A program made the position numbers and the translations under genes. A stretch of DNA of 64,000 bases from an uncultured Oscillospiraceae bacterium (GTDB taxonomy: Bacteria > Bacillota > Clostridia > Oscillospirales > Acutalibacteraceae), in assembly GCA_900543555.1 (NCBI GenBank), contig UQRL01000005.1, positions 4,380 to 68,379 of the forward strand, written 5' to 3'. Position 1 is the first letter of the stretch. The number at the start of each line of letters is the position of its first letter. Below the pieces are notes generated by a model. It saw only the letters and a list, made by a program, of their open reading frames with translations. It had not been told where the DNA came from and ran no database searches. This document shows, piece by piece, positions 25,818 through 34,765 of the stretch.

Positions 25818-26915
25818 TCACATCCCCTTCGATCTATCCTTGCTGTCTACACGTTCTCGGACCATGGCCTCCAACAGCCGCGCCTGCCGCAGCCGCCGTT
25901 CATGCTGCTGCAGGGCTTCGGCGGAGCGGCACTTTTCCCGGCTTGCGGCAAAACGGGCCTCCAGGCCCACTTCCCGCTGCCCTTGAACCAGCTTGTCCGC
26001 CAGGTAGAGGAGCCCTTCCTCATTGAGCTGGGGCGCGTCATCCGGGCCTTCGTGGGCGGACACCACGGCGGCCACCCGGAAGTACCCCTTTTGCCGCAGG
26101 AGCCGCGCCGCCGCCTGGGCGTGCTGCTTTTCCTGGCGGCGCAGGTCGTGCAGGAGGGCCGCGGCGCAAAGCAGCTCCTCATCCAATGTCCAGCCGGCAA
26201 CCGCCAGGCTTCTGCACAATTGGACCGCTTTTTCTGCCACAGCACGGCAATGAAGCTGGGCCTGCTGCCCGGCGCCGCATTCTTTCCACAGGGCTTGGAC
26301 CTGCCCTTCATCGGGGCACCGGTAAGGCGAGACGCCTGCCGCCAGCAGCTTCCAGCCCGCCGTGCCAAATTCCAGCACATCCACCGAGCCGTAAGGCTGG
26401 GACCATATGCGGTTCTGGTTGTAGGGCGTCCCTGTGGCCTTGCACAGGAAAGCGCGCATTGCGCCGCTGTGGGACACCACCACCCGCTCCTCCTGGCAGT
26501 CCAGGCCCGCTGCAATGGCATTCAACGCCCGTTCCATGCGGGCGGCGGCAGCGGGGTAGCTCTCCCCGCCGGGGGGCTGGAGGGCGTGGTCGCTTCCCCG
26601 GGCTGCGTAGAGCCGGGGATACTCCTCCCGAATGGAGGCAAAACTCTTGCCCTCCCAGCAGCCCATATCCAGCTCCCGCAGGTCATCTTGAATTTGAAGG
26701 GACCAATCCGGCCCTGCCAACAGGCGGGCGGTTTCCACGCTGCGCCTTAGAGGGCTGGCGTACACCGGCGCCGGGGGCATCCCCTGGAAGCACCGGTGCA
26801 GCCCAGCCGCGCACCGGGCCCCCTCTTCCGTCAGGGATAGATCTGTCCCGGAGCCCACACAAAAGGAGCCCACGGGCTCCGCCTGGGCGTGGCGGACCAA
26901 GTAAACATACGGCAT
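25818..26915 (-). CDS. Histidine phosphatase-HD domain fusion protein
   Basis: A 365-residue two-domain protein. Residues ~1-195 are a histidine-phosphatase (phosphoglycerate mutase-like) domain: VYLVRHAQAEP (RHA in place of the usual RHG), SPLRRSVETARLL, LRELDMGCWEGKS and a later VVSHSGAMRAFL. Residues ~215-345 look like an HD-type phosphohydrolase domain (HCRAVAEKAVQL, AALLHDLRR). Known only for context: such proteins occur beside NTP transferases in molybdenum hydroxylase clusters, where they may process nucleotide forms of the cofactor. The substrate is unknown. Confidence 0.85.
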   Translation of the reverse strand: MPYVYLVRHAQAEPVGSFCVGSGTDLSLTEEGARCAAGLHRCFQGMPPAPVYASPLRRSVETARLLAGPDWSLQIQDDLRELDMGCWEGKSFASIREEYPRLYAARGSDHALQPPGGESYPAAAARMERALNAIAAGLDCQEERVVVSHSGAMRAFLCKATGTPYNQNRIWSQPYGSVDVLEFGTAGWKLLAAGVSPYRCPDEGQVQALWKECGAGQQAQLHCRAVAEKAVQLCRSLAVAGWTLDEELLCAAALLHDLRRQEKQHAQAAARLLRQKGYFRVAAVVSAHEGPDDAPQLNEEGLLYLADKLVQGQREVGLEARFAASREKCRSAEALQQHERRLRQARLLEAMVRERVDSKDRSKGM

Positions 26916-26930
26916 GTTTCCACCCCTGTT

Positions 26931-27854
26931 TCAAAATGTGGTTCCAAAGTATTTTTTCAGCAGCGCATCCGCTGTTTCCTTTAGCTCCCGCTGCATGCCC
27001 CTGTAAGCAGCCAGCAGCCACTTGCCCTTCTCTGTCAAGTAGGTGTAGCCGCCATCGCATCCTCCGTTGACGCGGACTACGATCTTATCCCCCAGCTGCT
27101 TCTCGATCTGGTTGAGCATTTTCCAGGCTTTCGAGTAGGACATGTGCATGGCCTCGCTGGCGGCGGTGATGGTGCCAGTTAAGGCGATCATCTCCAGCAG
27201 CTGGGCAGAGCCCGGGCCAAAGAAGAGCTCATCGGTGCCAATGACAAGCTGGTTTTTCATCCGCACCCGGCGCCCCCCCTGCTTGTGCAGCAGCAACGCG
27301 TAATCCTGGGGGGTGTCAATGTCCAGAACCGTGCCTTCGTCCTCTACTTCTACATTCTGAATGGGCAGACCCAGCTCTTCCACCGCACCCCGCAGCCCTT
27401 CCCGTCCGGAGCACTGCTTCAGCGCCGGGACAATCCGGTGGTCCAGCATCAGCGGGTGCCCTGGCCGGCCATGGTACAGCGGCCGGACACAGGGCCCTTT
27501 CTGGGCCATTAAAGCCTGGACTGTCTCCTTTCTCACCAAGGGGACGTCCGCGGGCGTCAATAAAATTTTCTCACAGGCAGCATCCAGGGCCTCCAGCCCC
27601 AGATTGACGGAATCGAACATTTTCGTCTGGGCAAAGCGTTCGTTATGCACAAACATAACGCTTGCATTTTTAAGGTGCTCTTCGAGCACCTCTTTGCGAT
27701 ATCCTGTTACAACAACGATTTGCTGAACGCCCGCCTCGCGCAGAACCCGCACCACGTTTTGGATGACACTTTCCTCTCCCATGGGCAGCAGGGGCTTGAA
27801 ATCCCCCATCCGTGAGGCAATGCCCGCCGCCAAAATCACGGCGCCATACCGCAT
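26931..27854 (-). CDS. MocA-like NTP transferase fused to a ModE-like winged helix
   Basis: A 307-residue protein. Residues ~1-195 are a molybdenum-cofactor nucleotidyltransferase-like domain (YGAVILAAGIASRMGDFKPLLP; IVVVTGYRKE; LTPADVPLVR; GRPGHPLMLD). Residues ~205-300 are a LysR/ModE-type winged helix (LFFGPGSAQLLEMIALTGTI; AASEAMHMSYSKAWKMLNQIEKQL; GGYTYLTEKGKWLL). The transferase probably makes the cytosine dinucleotide form used by hydroxylases. The helix part matches the DNA-binding half of ModE and may sense or regulate, which is inference. Start 27854 is set by GGAGGAATAG. Confidence 0.88.
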   Translation of the reverse strand: MRYGAVILAAGIASRMGDFKPLLPMGEESVIQNVVRVLREAGVQQIVVVTGYRKEVLEEHLKNASVMFVHNERFAQTKMFDSVNLGLEALDAACEKILLTPADVPLVRKETVQALMAQKGPCVRPLYHGRPGHPLMLDHRIVPALKQCSGREGLRGAVEELGLPIQNVEVEDEGTVLDIDTPQDYALLLHKQGGRRVRMKNQLVIGTDELFFGPGSAQLLEMIALTGTITAASEAMHMSYSKAWKMLNQIEKQLGDKIVVRVNGGCDGGYTYLTEKGKWLLAAYRGMQRELKETADALLKKYFGTTF

Positions 27855-27947
27855 TCTATTCCTCCATTTCTGGCGAAGAGGCAGCCTGCCCCCCTGGGGC
27901 AGGCTTGGCTCTTCCCGCCACAAATTCACGCCCTGTCAACCGCTTCC

Positions 27948-29501
27948 TCAGCTGCGCAGGGCAGCTTCTAGGCTTTGCTGGATCAGGGCTTCCATTTGCA
28001 AGGGTTTCCCCTCATTGCCCTGCATGCAGCAGAGCGAGGGCCTTATGTGTTCCATAATCTCATGGGCCGCCGCAGCGGGCTGCAGCGACGCCTTTTCCTG
28101 CTGCGCCAGACAACGCTCTGCCGCCGTCACGCGGATGGGCACCGGCGCTACGCCCGCAAAGACCATGCGAAGGACTTGCAGCCTGCCGCCTTCAAATAAA
28201 AAAGCATAGCAGAGGGAGATCTCCCCCTGGCGCAGGCAGCCGCTGCAAAAATCCCCGCTCATGGGCACTTCCAAGCAGGCAAGGGCTTCCTCTGGTTTCA
28301 GCTGCCGCCAGGGCTCTGCCTGGGAGAAGTAATCCTGGGCACGCAGCCTTCGCTGGCTGGTTTGAATCACTGTCTCCAGCATCAGCAGCGCGGCGCTGGC
28401 ACTGCCTGCGGCCGCGCCAAAGCAGCTGCAGTTCCAACAGCGCGACGCCTCACGCAAAGCAGCTTGCTGGCCGCATGTTCCCTGCCCCTCCCCTAAGACG
28501 GGGGGCAAGACCACTCCCTCCCTATCAAACGTGCAGAAATCTCCGCCCGGTTCCAGGAAGGATTTGAGGCCATAGCTCAAATTGAGCTTTCGAGCCTCCT
28601 CCACGCCAAAGGGAATCTCTGCCAGCAGACTGTCCCAATCTCTCTGGGGAGACCTCTCCAGACAGAGCGCCTGATGGAAAGAGTAAGCTTGCTGCAAGTC
28701 CTCCAGGCACTTTTCCTCAAACAGCACGCCCATATATGACAAGTCATCCAAATACTCTCCCAGAGGGCCAGCCAGAGAAGCCGCCCGCTCCCCGTAGGGG
28801 GCCAGGACCTCCCCCGCCGGAACTGACTGGCAAACCACTACATGGTTCCCCATGCGCCGCAGATAATAGGCGGCCGTGAGATTTGCAAGGGTTGGCCGCT
28901 GCAAGGCGATCCACTTTTTGCTGTCCCCCGAAGGCTGGATGAAGAAGATCTCCGGGTGGCTGCTGATTGTCTTTCCCAGCCAATCCATCACCCGGTGGAC
29001 TGCCACCGGCGCGCCCTCCCGGTTTCGGACACATGCCCCGGTACACTTGCCGCAGGCAAGGCAGACAGTGGCAGCCATGGGCAGGAATTTCATCAGGGTG
29101 CGCTGGGCTTCCAGTACCGAGCCCTCCCGCAAAAGCTGGAGGATGCCCGGCAGATCCACGCCTGCCGGACAGGCTTGGCAGCACAAGGGCTCTCCCAAGC
29201 GTTTACCTCCCAGCACAGAGCCCGTGCTGCAGGGATGTCCCATGACATGGCAGACACAGCCGCCGTCCTTTATACAGGGTTCATCCTGGCCGCAGCTGGG
29301 GCAGGAAACCCCTTGGCGCAAAAGGTCCTCCACCGTCTGGCCGGGGGACAGCAGCCCCATCCGGCAGTCCTGCTCCAGGGCTTCCGCCAAGGCTTTAGCC
29401 TCCTGGCACAGCAGGGGTGATTCCATCAGCTGGGAAACGGAGACCTCTCCCCCCAGCTCAATAGCCCCATCCAGGGGAGTGATACTTTTCTTCTTACACA
29501 T
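27948..29501 (-). CDS. Degenerate paralogue of the FAD/GltD-like hydroxylase subunit
   Basis: A 517-residue cysteine-rich protein. Residues ~107-180 match the GltD-type Fe-S region (CQACPAGVDLPGIL, CLACGKCTGAC). Residues ~197-224 align with a dinucleotide fold but lack its glycines (IALQRPTLANLTAAYYLRRMGNH instead of VGGGPAGLTAAYYL). Residues ~405-515 match the C-terminal domain of CO-dehydrogenase-type FAD subunits (RMVFAGVAPVPIRVTAAE). An extra N-terminal Cys/His patch (CPSCGQDEPC, CVCHVMGHPC) may bind metal. The frame is intact, so it may be a non-catalytic electron-transfer or scaffold subunit. It lies between the catalytic subunits and the maturation genes. Confidence 0.75.
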   Translation of the reverse strand: MCKKKSITPLDGAIELGGEVSVSQLMESPLLCQEAKALAEALEQDCRMGLLSPGQTVEDLLRQGVSCPSCGQDEPCIKDGGCVCHVMGHPCSTGSVLGGKRLGEPLCCQACPAGVDLPGILQLLREGSVLEAQRTLMKFLPMAATVCLACGKCTGACVRNREGAPVAVHRVMDWLGKTISSHPEIFFIQPSGDSKKWIALQRPTLANLTAAYYLRRMGNHVVVCQSVPAGEVLAPYGERAASLAGPLGEYLDDLSYMGVLFEEKCLEDLQQAYSFHQALCLERSPQRDWDSLLAEIPFGVEEARKLNLSYGLKSFLEPGGDFCTFDREGVVLPPVLGEGQGTCGQQAALREASRCWNCSCFGAAAGSASAALLMLETVIQTSQRRLRAQDYFSQAEPWRQLKPEEALACLEVPMSGDFCSGCLRQGEISLCYAFLFEGGRLQVLRMVFAGVAPVPIRVTAAERCLAQQEKASLQPAAAAHEIMEHIRPSLCCMQGNEGKPLQMEALIQQSLEAALRS

Positions 29502-29610
29502 ACTTTTTCACCAAACGCCACCAGCGGAATTCCCCTTACGGCACCGGCTGATGGAAAGCCGCGCGGGGCAGCCGGCTGTTTGCCGGCCGCCCCGAACAGC
29601 ATATTTCACT

Positions 29611-31962
29611 TTAGAATCCCAGGGACTGGAAAATCTGGGCCTTTACTTCTTGCAGCTTATAGCTGTTTTCCGTCATGGGGCAGGCGTCCTTCATGGCCGC
29701 CTTGAAAGCCTCTTCCGCCAGCGCGGGAGTGGGCTTCTTGCCCACGAGCACCTGCTCCGCGGCAGTCAGCCGCAGGGGCACCGGCGCAATGCCGCCAGCC
29801 ACCAGCCGGGCATCCACAATGACGCCGTCCTCCTCTTTATACGCATAGGCCAACGCAGTGATAGCGAAATCAATGGCCTCGCGCAGGCGCATCTTCAGGT
29901 AGCCGGTGCGGTACCCGGGCATCTTGGGGATCTGAACCTCTGTGACCAGCTCGCCGGGCTCTAAAAGCTCCACAGAGTGCATGGCGCTGAAGAACGTAGA
30001 GGCGGGAATTGTCTTGCTGGTGGTGCAGATATCCGCATCCAGTGCCAGCATCACATTGGCCATGTCAGAAGCATTGACCGAATAGCAGCCGCAGTTCATG
30101 CAGCGGTGGGCTTCCGCAGCAGCCTCTTCCATGGTCAGGCTGGTGGAATCCTCCACATTCAGGCTGCGCTCCGCAACGGGGGTGTCCTTCTCCACAGCGC
30201 CCTTGGTGACAAAGATCCCTTCGGGGTCGTACTTCAGGAAGGAATGGCCGGCAGCGGGAGCCTCCATGGGATATCCCATATAGCGGCTCATGCTCTTGGC
30301 GGCGATGCCGCCATCGCGGATGGCCTTGATAGCCACAGAGGGGCCGGAAGCCGCGTCGCCGCCAGCGTAGATGCCAGGGGCGCGGGTATCCTTGTGTTCG
30401 CCCACCTCAATCAGGCCGCGGGCATTCTTCAGCTCTTCCTTGTACTTATCGCCCAGGAAATCAATGTCCACCTTTTGGCCAGTGGCCAGGATGATGCAGT
30501 CGGAGGTGAACACCCGGGTCTCATCGCCGTAAGTGGGGTTGAACCGGCCGTTCTCATCCCGGACGGAGACGCAGTTCATGCTCTCCAAGCCGGTGATGCT
30601 GCCGTCCTCAGCGGAAATGACCCGCTTCAAGCCCCAGCCGTTGTAGATCTCCACGCCCTCTTCCTCGGCGCGGGCGATCTCCTCGGCGGAGGCGGGCATT
30701 TCATCCCGCTGCTCCAAGCAGACCAGCTTAACCTTCTGGGCGCCCAGACGCACGGCGGTGAGGGCCACGTCCATGGCCACGTTGCCGCCGCCGCAGACCA
30801 GCACTTCCTTGCCGATCTGCTTGGTCATAAACTTCTTGACTTCTACCAGGAAGTTCAGGCCGAACTGGGTCAGGCTCTCGCCGTCGATGCCCAGGATGGG
30901 CTGCTTCCATGCGCCGGTATCCAGGAAAACCGTGTCGCTGGCAGCCTTGATTTCCTCCAGGGTGATGTCCTTGCCCACTTCCGTGTTGTTCTGAATGACA
31001 ATGCCCATGCCGGTCAGGGCCGTGATCAGATCGCGGACATAGTGCTTGGGCAGGCGGTATTCCGGAATGCCGTACATCATCACGCCGCCAGCCTCTTCCA
31101 TCTTTTCGTAGATGGTTACCTCGTGGCCCATCTTGCGCAGGTAATAGGCAGCGGTAAGGCCGGCAGGGCCGCCGCCCACAATGGACACCTTCTTGCCGGT
31201 GGAGATTTCGGGGGCTTTGTAGAACTTGCCGGCATTGGCCAAAATGTAGTCGCCCACAGCGCGCTCCACCGAATGGATGCTCACAGGGTCGCCGTGCTCA
31301 CACTGGTTGCACACGGACTGGCAGGTGTGGGGGCAAACCCGAGAGGTAAGCATGGGCATGGGGTTGACCCGCATGATAATCTCAGCGGCGGCGTCCCAAT
31401 CGTTCTCACGGATCTTCTCCATATAGGCGGGGATATCCGTGCCGGCGGGGCACTCCGCAGAGCAGGCGTTGTGATGGGTCTTCATACCGCCCATGATGGA
31501 GTGGTACTGGTTGCGGCCCTGAATGGCGTAGCACTGGTCGCCCCCCTTGCGGGCGCACAGGAGCCGTCCGCCCACGGAATCGGGATAGCGGTAGTACCAG
31601 CAGCGCACATCCTGGCACAGGTTGCCGCCCAAGGTGGCGGTATTGCGGATGATGGGGGTGGCCACACTGTGGGCAGCCTGCGCAACCGCTTTCAGCTCCC
31701 CTGCAAAGGCGCTGTCAGACTCCACCTCGGAAAGAGTGGTTAGAGCGCCCACCGCCACCTTGTCCCCCTGGTCCAGAACATAGGACGCATTGGGAATGGT
31801 CTTCAGGTTGACCATCAGGTCGGGGGACTCCGGGAGGATGTTCTTCTTCAAAGTGCCCAAAAGGTCGGTGCCGCCGGCAATGGGCTGACCGCGTTTGGAG
31901 CTCTTCAATTCCTGCGTGGCCTGCTCAAAGCTGGCCGCGTTGAGATGTTCAAAATTTTTCAT
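29611..31962 (-). CDS. FAD subunit of molybdenum hydroxylase with inserted GltD-like module
   Basis: A 783-residue protein. Residues 1-165 begin a CoxM/XdhB FAD-binding domain (PIAGGTDLLGTLKKN; ATPIIRNTATLGGNLCQD). Residues ~167-625 are a complete GltD-like NAD(P)H oxidoreductase: Fe-S cysteines (CSAECPAGTDIPAYM, CPHTCQSVC), an FAD motif VSIVGGGPAGLTAAYYL (~259-275), an NAD(P) motif VLVCGGGNVAMDVAL (~387-401), and GIYAGGDAASGPS. From ~630 the FAD domain resumes (ASDMANVMLALDAD) and ends with CO_deh_flav_C (GGIAPVPLRLTAAE). NAD(P)H or ferredoxin would thus be linked directly to the hydroxylase. Its start overlaps the molybdopterin subunit stop by 4 bp; RBS AAAGGAGGT. Confidence 0.9.
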   Translation of the reverse strand: MKNFEHLNAASFEQATQELKSSKRGQPIAGGTDLLGTLKKNILPESPDLMVNLKTIPNASYVLDQGDKVAVGALTTLSEVESDSAFAGELKAVAQAAHSVATPIIRNTATLGGNLCQDVRCWYYRYPDSVGGRLLCARKGGDQCYAIQGRNQYHSIMGGMKTHHNACSAECPAGTDIPAYMEKIRENDWDAAAEIIMRVNPMPMLTSRVCPHTCQSVCNQCEHGDPVSIHSVERAVGDYILANAGKFYKAPEISTGKKVSIVGGGPAGLTAAYYLRKMGHEVTIYEKMEEAGGVMMYGIPEYRLPKHYVRDLITALTGMGIVIQNNTEVGKDITLEEIKAASDTVFLDTGAWKQPILGIDGESLTQFGLNFLVEVKKFMTKQIGKEVLVCGGGNVAMDVALTAVRLGAQKVKLVCLEQRDEMPASAEEIARAEEEGVEIYNGWGLKRVISAEDGSITGLESMNCVSVRDENGRFNPTYGDETRVFTSDCIILATGQKVDIDFLGDKYKEELKNARGLIEVGEHKDTRAPGIYAGGDAASGPSVAIKAIRDGGIAAKSMSRYMGYPMEAPAAGHSFLKYDPEGIFVTKGAVEKDTPVAERSLNVEDSTSLTMEEAAAEAHRCMNCGCYSVNASDMANVMLALDADICTTSKTIPASTFFSAMHSVELLEPGELVTEVQIPKMPGYRTGYLKMRLREAIDFAITALAYAYKEEDGVIVDARLVAGGIAPVPLRLTAAEQVLVGKKPTPALAEEAFKAAMKDACPMTENSYKLQEVKAQIFQSLGF

Positions 31963-34268
31963 TCTCCAAGACCTCCTTTGGCCTTCCCCATGGCATTCAG
32001 AATCCTATCCGGGGTGGCGGGATACTGGTTGATTTCTGCGCCGCCAATGGCATTTTCCACTGCCATCATCACAGCGGCAGGGCCGGCAGCGCCGGTGATT
32101 TCGCCAATGCCGATAGCGCCAAAGGGGTTCGCCGTGGGCCACCGGGACTCGAGAATGGCCGTGTCAAACTTAGGCAGCTCGTTGAAAGGCCGCCACTTGT
32201 AATCAATCATATTGTGAGTCATCACGCGGCCGATGGTGGGGTCGAGCACCAGCTCTTCCAGATGGCCGGTGTCCATACCGGCAGATCCCAGGCCGCCCTC
32301 AAACTGCATCTTCAGCTCCAAGGGGTTGATAATCTGTCCCACGTCCGAAGCGCTCAGGCAGTCGGTAATCTTGGCAAGGCCGGTCTCCAGGTCCACTTCC
32401 ACCTCGACAAAATTCATAACACAGTTGTTGTGGTTAAAGTCGCCCTTTACCACACCCTGGCCGGTAATGGAATAATACATGGGGCAAATGGCGATCCAGG
32501 GCACGCACACAGAGGGGTCGTCCTTGCGGAACACCATCATATCCTTGGTGTCCAGGTCCTCCGGCTGGCAGCCCAGCTTCTCAGCGGCCTCTTCCAGCAG
32601 CTTCTGGCGGGCGGCCTTTGCAGCGGAGCCCACGGCGCCGCCGGCGGTAATGGTCTCGCGGGAACCGGCCGCGCCAAAGTCAGCGGGGTCGGTGCGGGTA
32701 TCGGAGGAGTTGATGGTCACATTCTCCAGGGGCACGTTCAAAATTTCCGCGGCAATCTTCGCCAAGGCCAGACGCTGGCCGTTGCCGAACTGGGACACCG
32801 CGCAGTGCACCATGACCTGGTCGTTCTCCAGGCGGACATAGGCAAAGGTCTCATCACTCTGGGGGTCGCCGCTGCTGTGGAGGCTGAAGCCCACGCCATA
32901 GGCCTTGTTGCCCTCTACGCGGGAGGGAACGCCCCAGCCCTTCCAGCGGTCGAACCAATGGAACTTTTCAGCCGCCACGTCAAAGCACTTGTCATAGTTG
33001 ATGACGGGGTTGCTGTACTTATGGCCGGTACGCCAGTAATACTGGTCGCCAGCCTGGCAGAAGTTCTTTTTATAGAAGGTGACCGGGTCCATGTCAATCT
33101 GCTTCAGGGCCCGGTTGAGCAGGTGCAGCACACAGGCCTTCAGCTCTTGGCCGCCGAAGCCGCGGGCGATGCCCACAGGGATCTTGTTGGAGCAAACCAC
33201 CTTGGAGACCAGGTCCCAGTTGGGGCATTTGTTCAGGGCGATATGGGTCTCGCCCAGGCCCTCAGCCACCTGGCCCTGGGTCAGCTCGGAACCGGCGCCA
33301 GTGCCCACCAGCCAGTCGCCCTGCAGGGCCTTGATCTGGCCATCCTTGGTAATGCCGATCTTGCCAATGAATTTGTTATCCAAACGGCGCTCGTAGAACA
33401 GCAGGTGTTCTTCTTTCGTCAAGGCATATTTCACGGTGCAGCCGGTCACCTTAGCCAAGGCCACTGTGAGCATGGTGATGTAGCCCAGAGCGTCCTTGTT
33501 GCCATAGCTGCCACCCACGTTGGGGGTGGTGACGTTGATGTGGGCGCCGATGGTAAAGGCCAGCGGGCGGCACACCATGTTGGGGCCCTGCGAGGAAGCC
33601 CACACGTTCACATGGCCTTCATCCTCCCAGCCGGCAGCCACAAAGGGGCTCTCCGGAGCGCCGGGGAAGGTCCAAGTATAGGCAACCTTGCCTTCCACCA
33701 CCACATCACTCTCTGCAAAACCCTTGGCCACGTCGCCTTCCTGGATCTTGTAGAAGGGCGGGTCGTCTCCCTCAAACCAGCTCCCGGGAGGCAGGCAGTT
33801 GTGGTCGTAGTGATAGCCTTTGGACTCAATATTGTCCTCCGCGCGGTAGACTTCGGGGGCGCCGTCCTTGATGGCGTCCTCCACGTCGTAGACAGGGGTC
33901 AGCTCTTTGTACTCCACCTTGATGAGCTCCAGGGCCTCTTCCGCGATCTGGGGAGTCTCGGCGGCCACAGCGGCCACGGGGTCTCCCACAAAGCGCAGGT
34001 GCTGGCTCATCACAGGGCGATGGGAGGGCACGCCGGTCTTCCAATCGGGAGCGTTCTTATAGGTCATCACGCCGATGACGCCGGGCAGTTTCTCCGCCTC
34101 GGAGGTGTCGATGGACACGATCTCCGCATGGGGATAGGGGCTGTGCAGCACCTTGGCGTATTTGCAGTTTTTAATGGGCAGGTCGTCGCAATAGAGGGCC
34201 TTGCCGGTTACAATCGCACGGCCATCCTGACGGCGGCGCACTTTGCCGATATGCCGGAATTCGCTCAT
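31959..34268 (-). CDS. Molybdopterin-binding catalytic subunit of a xanthine-dehydrogenase-family hydroxylase
   Basis: A 769-residue large subunit (usual length). N-terminal aldehyde oxidase/xanthine dehydrogenase a/b hammerhead domain (~15-125: GRAIVTGKALYCDDL). The molybdopterin-binding domain follows, with GGSYGNKD, the ARGFGGQE segment, DFGAAGSRETITAGGAVGSA and a late GAIGIGEITGAAGPAAV containing the catalytic Glu that acts as base. It hydroxylates a carbon next to nitrogen or an aldehyde carbon with water as oxygen source. The substrate (purine, nicotinate or another N-heterocycle) cannot be told from sequence. It overlaps both flanking genes by 4 bp, so the three subunits are made together. 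Confidence 0.92.
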   Translation of the reverse strand: MSEFRHIGKVRRRQDGRAIVTGKALYCDDLPIKNCKYAKVLHSPYPHAEIVSIDTSEAEKLPGVIGVMTYKNAPDWKTGVPSHRPVMSQHLRFVGDPVAAVAAETPQIAEEALELIKVEYKELTPVYDVEDAIKDGAPEVYRAEDNIESKGYHYDHNCLPPGSWFEGDDPPFYKIQEGDVAKGFAESDVVVEGKVAYTWTFPGAPESPFVAAGWEDEGHVNVWASSQGPNMVCRPLAFTIGAHINVTTPNVGGSYGNKDALGYITMLTVALAKVTGCTVKYALTKEEHLLFYERRLDNKFIGKIGITKDGQIKALQGDWLVGTGAGSELTQGQVAEGLGETHIALNKCPNWDLVSKVVCSNKIPVGIARGFGGQELKACVLHLLNRALKQIDMDPVTFYKKNFCQAGDQYYWRTGHKYSNPVINYDKCFDVAAEKFHWFDRWKGWGVPSRVEGNKAYGVGFSLHSSGDPQSDETFAYVRLENDQVMVHCAVSQFGNGQRLALAKIAAEILNVPLENVTINSSDTRTDPADFGAAGSRETITAGGAVGSAAKAARQKLLEEAAEKLGCQPEDLDTKDMMVFRKDDPSVCVPWIAICPMYYSITGQGVVKGDFNHNNCVMNFVEVEVDLETGLAKITDCLSASDVGQIINPLELKMQFEGGLGSAGMDTGHLEELVLDPTIGRVMTHNMIDYKWRPFNELPKFDTAILESRWPTANPFGAIGIGEITGAAGPAAVMMAVENAIGGAEINQYPATPDRILNAMGKAKGGLGE

Positions 34269-34765
34269 GCCTGATCTCCTCCCTTAATGATAGATTGGAC
34301 GGCTTCAATCACCTGGTAATGGCTGATGCAGCGGCAGAAATTTCCGCTGAGCGCTTCCTTGATCTCCTCTTCGGTGGGAGAGGGGTTCTGATTCAGCAAG
34401 GACTTTACCGCGATGATGATGCCAGGAGTGCAGAAGCCGCATTGGAACGCACTGTGCTCCAAAAAGGCCTCTTGAATGGGATCGAGCTCACCTGTGACAG
34501 GGTCGCTCAGGCCTTCGATCGTAGTGATCTCCTTGCCCTCACATTCCACCGTCAGGGTCACGCAGGAAGCGACCGCCTTGCCGTCCATCAGCACAGCGCA
34601 GCAGCCGCAGGCCCCCTCCCCACAGGAAAGCTTCGTGCCGGTCAGGCCGAGGCGCTCCCTCAGCGTTTCCAGCAGCGTTTCGGATTCCGGGATCTGTCCC
34701 AGTTTCCGTCCAATGGAAAACTCATAGGTCTTCCCATTGATATGTAGCGTCAGCTCCTTGCTCAT
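34265..34765 (-). CDS. 2Fe-2S subunit of the molybdenum hydroxylase
   Basis: A 166-residue iron-sulfur subunit. The plant-ferredoxin-type cluster is in KLSCGEGACGCCAVLMDGKAVASC and the second, helical-domain cluster in FQCGFCTPG plus GNFCRCISHY. Start 34765 is chosen with AAGGAG upstream; the frame runs to 34837. First gene of the island. It passes electrons from the Mo centre to the FAD subunit. Confidence 0.95.
   Translation of the reverse strand: MSKELTLHINGKTYEFSIGRKLGQIPESETLLETLRERLGLTGTKLSCGEGACGCCAVLMDGKAVASCVTLTVECEGKEITTIEGLSDPVTGELDPIQEAFLEHSAFQCGFCTPGIIIAVKSLLNQNPSPTEEEIKEALSGNFCRCISHYQVIEAVQSIIKGGDQA

Noticed and set aside
23216..26026. Open frame of 936 codons on the plus strand
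   Set aside because: Fully antisense to moaC, the MPT-binding gene and xdhC, which have unmistakable motifs; its translation is His/Gln/Arg-rich low-complexity without motifs.
32214..34274. 686-codon plus-strand frame
   Set aside because: Antisense to the molybdopterin subunit; a high-GC shadow frame.
27948..34765. Selenocysteine insertion in the hydroxylase or maturation genes
   Set aside because: No in-frame TGA within the conserved regions; genes are open without recoding.
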